Positions 6,963 through 15,928 of a DNA stretch of 64,000 nt are shown here, in pieces. The stretch comes from Marinomonas spartinae. Its GTDB lineage: Bacteria > Pseudomonadota > Gammaproteobacteria > Pseudomonadales > Marinomonadaceae. The notes under the pieces are model-generated. The model made no database searches. It had not been told where the DNA came from and saw only the letters and a list, made by a program, of their open reading frames with translations. The translations under genes and the position numbers were made by a program. Each line of letters opens with the position of its first letter. Within the stretch, counting starts at the first letter, position 1. Where the stretch lies: NCBI RefSeq assembly GCF_016461715.1, contig NZ_JAEMUI010000015.1, positions 62,001 through 126,000 of the forward strand, written 5' to 3'.

Positions 6963-7820
6963 TTAAGACAAAACCGCATTGGAAATATCGTCCAGTAGAG
7001 AGGCGCCTTTAGGTTCCCAGCCTAATGCCTTTTTACTTTCTTCGCCGGATGCATTCAGTGATAGCTCTGCAAAATGCGCGAAATGCCCAAAGTAGTCTTG
7101 GGCTTGCTCTTTGGCTATGGCGCGAGTGGGAATATTAAGTCGATCACCAATGGTTTGCATAATCGTTTTAAATGGGATGTTCTCCTCGCCAACCGCTAGG
7201 TATTTATGGCCACTCTCTCCTTTTTCTAACACGAGACGATATAAATCAGCGGCATCTGATAGGTGAACAGCGGCCCATTGGTTATTGGTATTTTCAATAT
7301 AGGCAGAGACTTGCTTACTTTGCGCAATCTCAAGCATTGGACTAATTAAGCCAAATTTATGAGTATTATGAACTTGTGGTAGGCCAACAACCATGCAATT
7401 TGTCCCCTTTTCATAACAGGCTAAAGCGGCTTCGTCTGACGCGGCGCGGGGGATCTGCTCGGAATTAAGTTCCCGCATAGCCCAAGCACCTGATGTCACT
7501 ATGAGCGGGCGCGATGTGTGATTAAGCGCTTTTCCCATGGCTTGGATGAGGTGTCGATCGTCTTCGCAGTTTTGTTTGAAGGTAGTGAAGTCATGATTGA
7601 AGGCGGTATGGATCACTGCATCGGCCTCTTTTATACCAGCCAAAATCGAATCGACATCTTGTAATGACCCTATGTGTGCGGTTGCGCCAAGATTTTCTAA
7701 AATAGCAGCACTGGTTTCATTACGTGCTAGTCCCACAATATCGTAATTATTTTCTAGGAGATTTTTTACGATAGCTTGCCCAAGAAAGCCTGTCGCGCCA
7801 GTAATAAAGATACGTTTCAT
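6963..7820 (-). CDS. NAD(P)-dependent atypical SDR / NmrA-like oxidoreductase
   Basis: A 285-residue protein with the N-terminal nucleotide-binding motif ITGATGFLGQAIV (residues 6-18). The usual YxxxK active-site pair is not present at the expected place (QVHNTHK there), as in atypical SDRs acting as NAD(P)H-dependent reductases or sensors. It diverges from the MmyB-type regulator at 7923 across 102 bp. Pairs of this kind, SDR plus divergent MmyB regulator, are common, and the regulator usually represses or activates the SDR gene. The substrate is unknown. Confidence 0.85.
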   Translation of the reverse strand: MKRIFITGATGFLGQAIVKNLLENNYDIVGLARNETSAAILENLGATAHIGSLQDVDSILAGIKEADAVIHTAFNHDFTTFKQNCEDDRHLIQAMGKALNHTSRPLIVTSGAWAMRELNSEQIPRAASDEAALACYEKGTNCMVVGLPQVHNTHKFGLISPMLEIAQSKQVSAYIENTNNQWAAVHLSDAADLYRLVLEKGESGHKYLAVGEENIPFKTIMQTIGDRLNIPTRAIAKEQAQDYFGHFAHFAELSLNASGEESKKALGWEPKGASLLDDISNAVLS

Positions 7821-7922
7821 GTTCTGCCTCTACTGTGTGGTGGTGAATAAAGTCATTGTATGAGGCGCAGAGCTTTATTAAAGTAGTGTTCTTATCATGG
7901 TATAGTCACTAATAGGATAATA

Positions 7923-8753
7923 ATGGAATATACACCAGAGCAGCACCTTGCCGTCTTTTTAAAGAAAAAACGCCAAAGCATTGAGCCGATGTCGTTGGGC
8001 TACGATACTGCGCGGCGGCGTACACCAGGATTACGACGTGAAGAAGTTGCTCAGCGTGCTCATATTAGTGTGACTTGGTATACATGGCTAGAGCAAGGTC
8101 GCGGTGGTGCTCCGTCAGAAGAAGTGCTATCTCGCATTGCAAAAGCGTTATTGCTGACCGATGCAGAAAAAGAATATCTGTATCTCACGACGTTAGGGCA
8201 CTTACCTAAGGCGGAGTATCAATTATCTGAGGTGATTACGCCGCAATTACAATCCATTCTTGATGCTTTAAGCCCTAACCCAGCGATTATTCGTAACTTA
8301 TCGTGGGATGTGCTTGCTTGGAACGACGCGGCTACAGCGGTGTTAACGGATTACCCATTATTGGCCCCAGAAGACCGAAATATTATGCGATTGTTCTTTT
8401 TAAAAAATGAAGTGAAAGCACACAGTCGTGATTGGGTTGATACCGCTAATTTAATTGTCAGTGCTTTTCGTACCGATATCGCTCGATTAGGAGAAACGGA
8501 GCATACGGAGCAATTGTTGGTTGAATTGTTGGAACGCAGTGACGTGTTTAAAACACTTTGGACATCACAGCAAATTAGTCATTTCAATGAAGGCGTGAAG
8601 TGCCTAAATAAACCAGAAGTAGGGGAAATTTCCCTTGGGTATTCCTCCTTTAACATTTCCAGTAGGCCAGAGTTAAGTTTGATCGTTTATACGCCTCAAT
8701 CTGAAGCCAGCTTGGCTAAGGTAAAACAACTTATCGACGATTGTAAAAAATAA
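7923..8753 (+). CDS. XRE-family regulator with MmyB-like ligand-binding domain
   Basis: A 276-residue regulator. Residues 8-90 carry the helix-turn-helix domain with the highly typical RRRTPGLRREEVAQRAHIS and WYTWLEQGRG segments. The rest (about 110-270) is the PAS-like MmyB domain, with NLSWDVLAWNDAA at about 123-135. The family binds fatty-acid-like ligands in the MmyB domain. It is divergent from the SDR gene, which it probably controls; CTTTATTAAAG in the shared region is a possible operator. A weak GGCTAG/CTAGCC hairpin follows the stop. Confidence 0.9.
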   Translation: MEYTPEQHLAVFLKKKRQSIEPMSLGYDTARRRTPGLRREEVAQRAHISVTWYTWLEQGRGGAPSEEVLSRIAKALLLTDAEKEYLYLTTLGHLPKAEYQLSEVITPQLQSILDALSPNPAIIRNLSWDVLAWNDAATAVLTDYPLLAPEDRNIMRLFFLKNEVKAHSRDWVDTANLIVSAFRTDIARLGETEHTEQLLVELLERSDVFKTLWTSQQISHFNEGVKCLNKPEVGEISLGYSSFNISSRPELSLIVYTPQSEASLAKVKQLIDDCKK

Positions 8754-8828
8754 GGCTAGCGAGAGACTAGCCTATGACGGTACTTCACCTTTAAACATTA
8801 GAAGCATCGGTTTTGTTGATGATTAGAG

Positions 8829-9215
8829 TTAGGCAAAGCGCTTTTCTAAATAGCGAATAATCTCAGAGGATTCGTACATCCATTCTACCGTTCCCTCTTT
8901 TTCTATGCGTAAACACGGTACTTTTACTTGGCCACCCCCTTCAAGTAATTCTTGACGGTGCTTTGATCCTTCTGGGGCATTGCGTTTTTCAATAGGGAGA
9001 TTCAACTTATACATCGCTCTGCGCGTTTTGGTGCAAAATGGGCAGGCTGCGAACTGATAGAGCGCGAAATGTTTCAGCTCATTGTTCACTTCTTGTTGCT
9101 GTTCAGGGGCGCGTTTTTTCTTTGCGCCGCGGGTAACAAGGTCAAGGGCAATAATGATGTAGCCCAATAGATTACGGATTAAGTTGATAACTATTTTCAT
9201 GGGGGTGACTCGCAT
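8829..9215 (-). CDS. Glutaredoxin/GST-N domain protein with membrane anchor
   Basis: A 128-residue protein with an N-terminal hydrophobic helix (about residues 8-27) followed by a thioredoxin-fold glutaredoxin domain. The redox motif is CPFC in FAACPFCTKTRRA at about residues 55-67, and the glutathione-binding part is KVPCLRIEKEG followed by ESSEIIRYLEKRF. It probably reduces disulfides on the cytoplasmic face of the membrane. Two in-frame ATGs (9215 and 9200) are possible and neither has a clear ribosome binding site; the second begins MKIVINLI. Confidence 0.85.
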   Translation of the reverse strand: MRVTPMKIVINLIRNLLGYIIIALDLVTRGAKKKRAPEQQQEVNNELKHFALYQFAACPFCTKTRRAMYKLNLPIEKRNAPEGSKHRQELLEGGGQVKVPCLRIEKEGTVEWMYESSEIIRYLEKRFA

Positions 9216-9371
9216 TTTGTCTAATCAATATGGAAGGGTAAATTTTGCTCATTCTAGCGGTAAACGGGTGATTATTTAAGTGCTCGAAGCGAATGTTTTT
9301 AAGTCTTCACATTGTTTGTGTCATGATGGCTAGGTCTCACACTGACACTTTAAATTTATTGGAGTATATAC

Positions 9372-9563
9372 ATGAATAATAAACTGATTGGACTGATTTT
9401 GATTGTTGCTGGTGCCGCTTTAGCCGTATGGGGTTACAACATATATGATGCCGCTACCTCTCAAGTGGCTCGTGCGTTAAGCGGTGACACACCGATGAAG
9501 GCGTGGGTGGGTATGGTCGGTGGCGCCATCTGCGTTGTGTTTGGCTTGTCTAGAATGCGTTAA
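9372..9563 (+). CDS. DUF3185 small membrane protein
   Basis: A 63-residue protein with two membrane helices: about residues 5-24 (GLILIVAGAALAVWGYNIYD) and about 45-60. The linker YDAATSQVARALSGDTP is characteristic of the DUF3185 family. TTGGAG precedes ATG 9372 at good distance. The function is unknown. Its neighbours do not suggest a partner. Confidence 0.85.
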   Translation: MNNKLIGLILIVAGAALAVWGYNIYDAATSQVARALSGDTPMKAWVGMVGGAICVVFGLSRMR

Positions 9564-9666
9564 ACAAGCATTCGATAGGGAGAAGGGCGGATTAAAATTG
9601 GCATTTTATCTGGCTTTTAATATCCGTTTGATATGGTTTTTTTTATAAAATGAGCAGGGAGACCAT

Positions 9667-10062
9667 GTGAAGTTTATTTTCATTTTACTGGTATGTTTTG
9701 TTAGTTGGCTGCCAACACTTTCGCTGGCGGATGATAGTCGTTTACAGCAGGCCTTTGAATTACATCAAAGTGACCTCCAAGTGGAGGGGACAGGGCGTGT
9801 GGTTCGTATACTAAAAGACGACACCAAAGGGATAAAACATCAACGCTTCATTCTGAAACTTCCCAGTGGTCAGACACTTTTAGTGGCACATAACATTGAT
9901 TTAGCCCCCAAAATTATGGATTTGAAAAAGGGCGATACGGTTGAGTTCTATGGTGAATACGAATGGAATCGCAAAGGTGGTGTGCTGCATTGGACCCATC
10001 GCGACCCTCATCATCGTCATGTGGATGGTTGGCTTAAACACAATGGTCGTACTTATCAGTAG
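9667..10062 (+). CDS. DUF3465 exported protein
   Basis: A 131-residue protein beginning at GTG 9667 after AGGGAGACC. A signal peptide (about residues 1-21, ending SLA-DD) directs it to the periplasm. The mature part matches DUF3465: VEGTGRVVRILKDDTKG, HQRFILKLPSGQTLLVAHNI and, near the end, HWTHRDPHHRHVDGWLKHNG. The fold is OB-like and the histidine-rich end could bind metal. The role is unknown. Confidence 0.85.
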   Translation: MKFIFILLVCFVSWLPTLSLADDSRLQQAFELHQSDLQVEGTGRVVRILKDDTKGIKHQRFILKLPSGQTLLVAHNIDLAPKIMDLKKGDTVEFYGEYEWNRKGGVLHWTHRDPHHRHVDGWLKHNGRTYQ

Positions 10063-10296
10063 CCAGTAGCGAATGAAATCTAATTGGTTTTTTGTTGTGA
10101 TGTTCTCTTATTATCTCCTTATTTTATAAGTTTTAGATGGTTTCGGACGGCTCTTTTTTTCTGTCACAATATAGGGGAATACTTGGAATGAAGCTGATAG
10201 CGGTCAGTGAATCTTGTATGGATTCATTATATGTTTGCAGGGCTTATGACTGATTGATCAGCTGGTTGATCACGACTCTAAACAGGAGGTAACAAC

Positions 10297-10767
10297 ATGA
10301 CAGATATCGATATTGGTATTAATAAAGAAAATAGATCCGAAATTTCAGAAGGGCTAAAGTGCCTATTAGCGGATTCTTATACTTTGTACCTTCAAACCCA
10401 TAATTTTCACTGGAATGTTACGGGCCCTCAGTTCCGTGAATTGCATCTAATGTTTGAAGAGCAATATCAAGAGCTTGCGTTAGCGGTGGATGACATTGCA
10501 GAACGTATTCGTACCCTTGATGTTCCCGCTCCCGGCACTTATAAAGCCTTCGCCGAGTTAAGCTCTGTGAAAGAAGTTGATGGCATACCGAGCTCAGCGG
10601 ATATGGTGAAATTGTTAACTAAGGGTCATGAGCAGGTGGTGAAAACTGCCCGTAAAGTCTTAAAAGTAGCGCAAGAGGCGGATGATGAATCCTCTGCATC
10701 ATTGGTATCCGATCGTATGCGAGTGCACGAAAAAACGGCGTGGATGCTAAGAGCAACCCAAGCTTAA
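10297..10767 (+). CDS. dps: Dps-type ferritin-like DNA-protection protein
   Basis: A 156-residue four-helix ferritin-like protein. [19 protein letters not shown] (about residues 36-54) and the D-x3-E of [13 protein letters not shown] supply the ferroxidase ligands that Dps shares across subunit pairs. PAPGTYKAF is also typical. It should form a 12-mer that oxidises and stores iron with hydrogen peroxide and shields DNA in stationary phase. ATG 10297 follows AGGAGG by ten bases. The leader contains TTGATCAGCTGGTTGATCA, a dyad that might be an operator. Confidence 0.92.
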   Translation: MTDIDIGINKENRSEISEGLKCLLADSYTLYLQTHNFHWNVTGPQFRELHLMFEEQYQELALAVDDIAERIRTLDVPAPGTYKAFAELSSVKEVDGIPSSADMVKLLTKGHEQVVKTARKVLKVAQEADDESSASLVSDRMRVHEKTAWMLRATQA

Positions 10768-10795
10768 TCTCTATTGCACTTCTAAAGCTACATGC

Positions 10796-10826
10796 AAAGC
10801 CAGCGGTTTGTTTTTCGCTGGCTTTT
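10796..10826 (+). terminator. Terminator of dps
   Basis: AAAGCCAGCG and CGCTGGCTTTT form a perfect stem ending in T, 28 bp after the dps stop. Confidence 0.8.
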
Positions 10827-10870
10827 GTGTGTGTATTGCCTTTAGCAATTGTAAGTATGGTTAAATGGAT

Positions 10871-10903
10871 TGGATAAGGCTGATAGGATTGCAGCCTTAT
10901 CCA
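10871..10903. terminator. Hairpin serving the convergent monooxygenase gene
   Basis: TGGATAAGGCTG (10871-10882) and CAGCCTTATCCA (10892-10903) are perfect inverted 12-mers, 29 bp past the stop of the minus-strand monooxygenase gene. The T-tract is poor on the minus strand, so it may stabilise the transcript rather than terminate strongly. Confidence 0.6.
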
Positions 10904-10932
10904 TTTTCAAAGAACGGTCTGGCACAAAAGCG

Positions 10933-12750
10933 TTAGCTAAGGTGATGGACTGGCTCCATTCCGTATACGGGTGTGTCTATTTCTTCCATGCGTGCTTTTA
11001 ATTGCAGTGATAGATATTGAGAGTAGTGTCTCGATTGATGTAAATTACCACCATGGAACCAGAGGGCTTCTTGATGCGTCGGTTTCCACATGTTGCGAAG
11101 TTCTCCTTCCCATGGGCCTGGATCTTTTGCTGTGTTCGATCCCATTCCCCAGCATTTGCCAACTTTGTCAGCGACTTCTTGAGAGATAATTTTAGCCGCC
11201 CAGCCGTTCATGGATCCAAACCCTGTAGCGTATACGATTAAATCTGCCTCTAGTTCCGTACCATCCGTGAGTACTACTGACTTGGGTTTAATGTGCTCAA
11301 TAGAGACACCTGATTTAAGCTTGATATCACCGTTGGCGACAAGTTCTGAAGCGCCCACATCTATGTAATAACCCGAGCCACGACGAAGGTATTTCATGAA
11401 GAGCCCAGAGCCATCTTCGCCAAAATCGAGCAGGAATCCTGCATCCGTTAAGCGTTGGTAGAAGTCTTTATCTTTTTCTGCAACCGCTTGATAAGCTGGA
11501 ATATGAAATTGTGGCATCACTTTAAAGGGGATGGATGCGAAGGTTAAATCTGCTTTATAGGTAGTCATGCCATTTTCGACGGCTTCTTCAGAATATAAAC
11601 CGCCAAGAACGAGTTCCATTAATGAGTCAGACTTGATGATATGAGTGGATGAACGTTGGATCATAGTGACATCCGCATCGTTTTCCCACAGGGCACAACA
11701 GATATCATGGGCTGAATTGTTACCACCAAGTACGACGCATTTTTTGCCTTTATAGGCTTCTCCTCCAGGATGTTGGCTTGAATGGTGCTGTTCCCCTTCA
11801 AAGGTGTCCATTCCAGGAATGTTGGGCATGTTAGGGATGCCAGACATGCCAGTAGCTAGAATGAGCTGCTTAGGATAAATTGTGAGCTTTTCGCCATTTC
11901 TATCGACATTTACCCGCCATTCTTGTTTTTCTTCATCGAATTCTGCATGTGTACAGTGTGTAGAACCCCAATAGTTTATCTCCATCACTTTGGTGTACAT
12001 TTCTAACCAATCGCCAATTTTGTCTTTCGGAGTGAAGACAGGCCAGTTTTCAGGAAAAGGAAGATAAGGCATATGGTCATACCATATGGGATCGTGTAAT
12101 GAGAGTGATTTATAACGGTTGCGCCATGTGTCTCCAGGTTTTGGTAGGCTATCAATAACAATTGTTGGAACGTCAAGTTGGCGTAGACGAGCCGCTAGAC
12201 CTATGCCGCCTTGTCCTCCACCGATAATTAGGCAATAGGGTTGTTCTGTGTAACCTAGTGTTGCTTCTTCATGTTGGCGTTTTTCAAGCCATGTTTGGCG
12301 GTTTTTATTGGCACCATGTTCAGCCCCTTTGGGACGCAGTTTGTTACGTTTTTCTGGGTAGTCTTTAAGCTCCGTCATGGTTGTCAGGAAAGTCCAAGCA
12401 AGATCATTGCGTAATCGTAGGTAGGCACGTCCTTTGGCAACCGATGTTTCGAAGGTAATCCAAGCATCAATTACACCGTCCGCTTCAGTGGCATCTTCTT
12501 CTAATTGCCAGTTTGTTGGACGAACTCGACTCATGGTTTCGGCAATCATGTCGCTGATGGCGGATTGACCTTCAAGGGTTTTAATGTTCCATGTGAAAGC
12601 GACTAAGTCCCGCCAGTAACCATTTTCTTCAAACAGTAAAGCCGCATCGGTGGGGGTATTTGAACTAAGTGTATTCGATAATTTTTCTAGCCAATTGATG
12701 ACGGCTATATTGGGTTGATGCGTTGTATTCAATGCGGATTGGTTGGTCAT
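10933..12750 (-). CDS. SnoaL-like/flavin-dependent monooxygenase fusion
   Basis: A 605-residue FAD and NADPH-dependent monooxygenase. Residues about 15-135 look like an NTF2/SnoaL-type domain (ENGYWRDLVAFTWNIKTLEG). FAD is bound at GGGQGGIG (177-184). The FMO/Baeyer-Villiger fingerprint FxGxxxHxxxHP runs from F317 through G319 and H323 to P328, and NADPH binds at GGNNSAHD (342-349). GATGFGS-type C-terminal sequence (YATGFGSMNGW) is also present. It would insert oxygen into a soft nucleophile or ketone; the substrate is unknown. It is read from a sigma-54 promoter and is probably induced by the divergent activator. Confidence 0.88.
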   Translation of the reverse strand: MTNQSALNTTHQPNIAVINWLEKLSNTLSSNTPTDAALLFEENGYWRDLVAFTWNIKTLEGQSAISDMIAETMSRVRPTNWQLEEDATEADGVIDAWITFETSVAKGRAYLRLRNDLAWTFLTTMTELKDYPEKRNKLRPKGAEHGANKNRQTWLEKRQHEEATLGYTEQPYCLIIGGGQGGIGLAARLRQLDVPTIVIDSLPKPGDTWRNRYKSLSLHDPIWYDHMPYLPFPENWPVFTPKDKIGDWLEMYTKVMEINYWGSTHCTHAEFDEEKQEWRVNVDRNGEKLTIYPKQLILATGMSGIPNMPNIPGMDTFEGEQHHSSQHPGGEAYKGKKCVVLGGNNSAHDICCALWENDADVTMIQRSSTHIIKSDSLMELVLGGLYSEEAVENGMTTYKADLTFASIPFKVMPQFHIPAYQAVAEKDKDFYQRLTDAGFLLDFGEDGSGLFMKYLRRGSGYYIDVGASELVANGDIKLKSGVSIEHIKPKSVVLTDGTELEADLIVYATGFGSMNGWAAKIISQEVADKVGKCWGMGSNTAKDPGPWEGELRNMWKPTHQEALWFHGGNLHQSRHYSQYLSLQLKARMEEIDTPVYGMEPVHHLS

Positions 12751-12845
12751 ATCTATCTCCCATGCAGATTATTATTTTTATTACTGCGCTTATACCAAGC
12801 TCAGATTCGAGGATCTTATCCGAATTTTATTGGTTGTAAGGAAAT

Positions 12846-12861
12846 AGCAGCATGCATGCCA
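12846..12861 (-). promoter_or_regulatory. Sigma-54 (-24/-12) promoter of the monooxygenase gene
   Basis: On the minus strand the sequence reads TGGCATGCATGCTGCT: the essential GG and GC are exactly ten bases apart, and the -24 element TGGCA is intact. It lies about 95 bp before the start codon, and the gene on the other side encodes a sigma-54 activator. Confidence 0.75.
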
Positions 12862-12971
12862 ATAGAGTGCTTTTATTGTTTTTTAATTTTACTTATTTGA
12901 TTTTTCTCGATTTTTTCAAGAGATAATCACTAGTTTGAGATCGTTTTTAAGATATTCATGCGCTTAATCAT

Positions 12972-13040
12972 CGTTACACTTGTGATGGTTTCTGATACAG
13001 GTGTAACGTTCACTGTGACAAGAATAGAGCGAGTGTTACA
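12972..13040. promoter_or_regulatory. Upstream activator sites (three half-sites)
   Basis: CGTTACAC (12972-12979) and GTGTAACG (13001-13008) are a perfect inverted pair; a third related copy, GTGTTACA, is at 13033-13040. They lie about 110-180 bp upstream of the -24 element, the usual place for enhancer-binding protein sites. An AT-rich stretch with an IHF-like AATCACTAGTTTG lies between. This region also precedes the activator gene, so autoregulation is possible. Confidence 0.6.
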
Positions 13041-13163
13041 GATAGTATTTCTAGATGAGACGGTCAAAAAATAATCGTTGTAAGGAATATAGAAAGCCTG
13101 CTTTTTCCAGAGTAAACTCGAAGGCATCTTAAAATAACAATAATAGACAAGAGAGAAGTCTGT

Positions 13164-15137
13164 ATGACGAATACTAGCCAGCAGCGCCGCCATATCGATA
13201 CAATACTCCGCTACGATGGCCGCCGAGCTCTGGATAAGCATTACTTCCCCCATGAATTAATCGGACGTTCTTGGCAGCGGTGTCTTAGTGAATATGGTTT
13301 AGATCCGAGCCAACCAAGACCTGCTCGCATTGTGACGCATCAAATTCTTCGTGAGCATCAAGATTCAGTGGATGAGTTTTTGAATGTCGCAAGAGCAGGG
13401 GTAGAGCAGCTTTATACGCAAATAGCCGGTTTGGGCTACGTCCTATTGCTGAGTGATTATCGTGGTATTACGGTTCAATTTTTAGGAAGTAAAAATGACG
13501 ATGAGCGTTTGCATAGAGCTGGTCTGTATTTAGGTGCCGATTGGAGTGAACAATATGCGGGTACTTGTGCTGTCGGGACTTGTATTCATGAACAGCAAGC
13601 ACTGACTTGTCATCGTGTGGATCATTTTGATAGCTCCCATATTGGTCTGACTTGCACAGCAGCCCCCATTAAAGACCCATCAGGGCAATTATTAGCAGTG
13701 TTGGATATCTCGGCACTTGATTCGTCACAGACACCGGATAGTCAAAACTTTGCTTTGCATTTAACTCAGCTCTACGCTCGACTAATAGAGGATGCGTATT
13801 TTTTGAGGCGTCATCGGCGTAGCCTGATTTTTAAGTGCGATCAGTCTCGTGAATTGGTTCAAGTAAATGGGCAGTTCTTATTCGCTTTAAGTGAAGAAGG
13901 TGAGGTACTGGCAGCAAACACCGCTGGTCGTCGTTTATTATCACAATGCCACCTTATTAATTTGCCGACAGTCTCATTACCCACGTTACTGGAATGCCAG
14001 TGGCGAGATATTGTCGCTATCAATTATGAAAGCAAAGATGGTATTCGAGCCTTTCGTTTATCAGGCACACAACAAACGCTGTTTGGCATGCTGATTGAAC
14101 CTATTATTAATGTGTCTTATCAATCTCATGTTTCAAAAATATTAACGACCCAAGAAGAAGTTGTCCCTCAGCTTGATGACTTGAGTGCGGATGACCCTGC
14201 CATGCGTAAAACAATTAGTCTGGCAAAACGGCTACGTCATCGGGATATTAATGTACTGATTTTAGGTGAGACCGGGACGGGGAAAGAGGTATTAGCGCGA
14301 GCGATTCATGATAGTAGTCATCGTGCAACGTCACCCTTTATTGCCGTGAATTGTGCCGCGATTCCTGAGTCATTAATTGAGAGTGAACTTTTTGGTTATG
14401 TGCCTGGAACTTTTACTGGCGGGCGCGCAAAAGGGGCAAAAGGATTAATTCAGCAGGCGAGTTCAGGCACTCTTTTTCTCGATGAAATTGGCGATATGCC
14501 TCTGCATTTACAGACCCGTTTACTTCGTGTACTGGCGGAAAGACAAGTCATGCCATTGGGGGCGCAACAAGCCATCGATGTTGATATTCGCGTATTGGCG
14601 GCCACCCATTGCAATCTCACTCAGCTTATTAAGGAAGGGCATTTCAGAGAGGATCTTTTTTATCGACTGAATGGCGCGACATTAAATCTGCCTACACTCA
14701 AAGCACGTGCCGATAAATCGTATCTTATTCAAATGCTATTAAAAAAAATCAATCCAGTTGTGAGGTTGCGAGCAGATGCGATGAGTGCATTATTGGCTTA
14801 CGAGTGGCCGGGTAATATTCGCCAACTCGTTAACACGCTGACCTTTGCAGAAGCCATCTGCGAAACCGATGAAATATCTATACAACATCTACCTGAAGAG
14901 TTTTTTGTTCAGCAATATGACGTAGCAGAGCCATTCATACCGATCCAGCCCGTTGCACCGACTTATGCGAATCCGCAAAAATCACCGATAGACGATTCAG
15001 AGCAGCGTTATTTATTGGATTTATTACGGCAGCAGTGTTGGAATATATCCTCCGTTGCGAAACAATTAGGGGTGTCACGACCCACGATATATCGGCGTAT
15101 GAAAAAACACCAAATAGTTCAGCCCAAAAATCGATGA
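13164..15137 (+). CDS. Sigma-54-dependent activator, AcoR-like (GAF-AAA+-Fis)
   Basis: A 657-residue enhancer-binding protein. Residues about 60-215 form a GAF-like sensor with [15 protein letters not shown] and [19 protein letters not shown], as in the AcoR family. A short PAS-like segment follows (about 235-315). The AAA+ domain has Walker A GETGTGKE (368-375) and Walker [11 protein letters not shown] (435-444). The loop that touches sigma-54, normally GAFTGA, reads GTFTGG (415-420). A Fis-type HTH ends the protein ([18 protein letters not shown]). It diverges from the monooxygenase gene with its sigma-54 promoter and is its likely activator, sensing a small aromatic or ketone inducer. Confidence 0.92.
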   Translation: MTNTSQQRRHIDTILRYDGRRALDKHYFPHELIGRSWQRCLSEYGLDPSQPRPARIVTHQILREHQDSVDEFLNVARAGVEQLYTQIAGLGYVLLLSDYRGITVQFLGSKNDDERLHRAGLYLGADWSEQYAGTCAVGTCIHEQQALTCHRVDHFDSSHIGLTCTAAPIKDPSGQLLAVLDISALDSSQTPDSQNFALHLTQLYARLIEDAYFLRRHRRSLIFKCDQSRELVQVNGQFLFALSEEGEVLAANTAGRRLLSQCHLINLPTVSLPTLLECQWRDIVAINYESKDGIRAFRLSGTQQTLFGMLIEPIINVSYQSHVSKILTTQEEVVPQLDDLSADDPAMRKTISLAKRLRHRDINVLILGETGTGKEVLARAIHDSSHRATSPFIAVNCAAIPESLIESELFGYVPGTFTGGRAKGAKGLIQQASSGTLFLDEIGDMPLHLQTRLLRVLAERQVMPLGAQQAIDVDIRVLAATHCNLTQLIKEGHFREDLFYRLNGATLNLPTLKARADKSYLIQMLLKKINPVVRLRADAMSALLAYEWPGNIRQLVNTLTFAEAICETDEISIQHLPEEFFVQQYDVAEPFIPIQPVAPTYANPQKSPIDDSEQRYLLDLLRQQCWNISSVAKQLGVSRPTIYRRMKKHQIVQPKNR

Positions 15138-15144
15138 TTCACTG

Positions 15145-15432
15145 GTGGTTCATGGTCCTTTTCAGGCCTGTTCTCTTGGTTACTCCATTGGGCAGCAACA
15201 TCAAGGCAAAGGACTGATGACAGAAATTTTGCAGGCGTCTATTGCTTATATGTTTGAAACGGTGGGTTTAAACCGAGTGATGGCGAGTTATATGCCTGCC
15301 AATAAAGCCAGTGGTCGAGTGCTTGAGAAGCTGGGTTTTGAACGAGAAGGTTACGCTCGTAAATACTTGAAAATTGCTGGCAACTGGGAAGATCACGTGC
15401 TTACTTCGTTCATAAACCCTAATGGTGAGTAA
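15145..15432 (+). pseudogene. RimJ/RimL-type acetyltransferase, N-terminally truncated
   Basis: Only the C-terminal 95 residues remain: [14 protein letters not shown] followed by the acetyl-CoA loop [10 protein letters not shown], then [20 protein letters not shown] and the tail [10 protein letters not shown], all highly typical of ribosomal-protein alanine acetyltransferases. The first 75-80 residues of the family are missing. The readable homology begins right at the stop of the sigma-54 activator (15137), so this looks like a deletion or rearrangement breakpoint. The remaining GTG start at 15145 has no useful binding site. Confidence 0.75.
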
Positions 15433-15439
15433 AAGAAAT

Positions 15440-15898
15440 ATGGAGTTAAGAAAAGCTAAGTTATCCGATGTCGATCTCTTATCACCACTCTTTCACGACT
15501 ACAGACAACTTTCTGTCAGTTTGGATAGTACGGCGAGTCTTGAGGAGTCCAAGCGGTGGATAACGGATTGCTTGGTCAATGATGATGCGACGTTTTTATT
15601 GGCAATAAAGGAGGGCCGGCTATTCGGCTTTGCGACCTTGTATAAAGGATTTAGCTCGGTGTCTTTGCAAAAATATTGGATCTTGAATGATTTGTATGTG
15701 ACGAGCGATGCCCGTGGTTTAGGGGTAGGTACTTTGTTGATGGCTAAGGTGGACGACTATGCGGTGCAGACACATTCCAAAGGCGTTGAGCTAGAAACAT
15801 CGCTTGATAATCGTGTCGCTCAATCGTTATACGAAAAATTGGGATATCTCGAAAACGCTCAGTACAAGCGCTATTTTAAAAAAGTGAGAAAGGATTAG
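15440..15898 (+). CDS. GNAT acetyltransferase
   Basis: A 152-residue GNAT protein from ATG 15440; an upstream start at 15422 is in frame but begins inside the end of the preceding pseudogene. It begins MELRKAKLSDVDLLSPLF. ILNDLYVTSDARGLGVGTLLM is strand 4 plus the acetyl-CoA loop (ARGLGVG), and LETSLDNRVAQSLYEKLGY is the C-terminal element. The acceptor is unknown. A terminator overlaps its last codons. Confidence 0.87.
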   Translation: MELRKAKLSDVDLLSPLFHDYRQLSVSLDSTASLEESKRWITDCLVNDDATFLLAIKEGRLFGFATLYKGFSSVSLQKYWILNDLYVTSDARGLGVGTLLMAKVDDYAVQTHSKGVELETSLDNRVAQSLYEKLGYLENAQYKRYFKKVRKD

Positions 15899-15911
15899 TT
15901 TCTCACTTTTT
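15879..15911 (+). terminator. Terminator overlapping the GNAT stop codon
   Basis: AAAAAGTGAGAAA (15879-15891) and TTTCTCACTTTTT (15899-15911) form a perfect 13-bp stem containing the gene's last codons; it can also act on the convergent DoxD gene. Confidence 0.8.
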
Positions 15912-15928
15912 CTATAGAGAGGTTAGGA

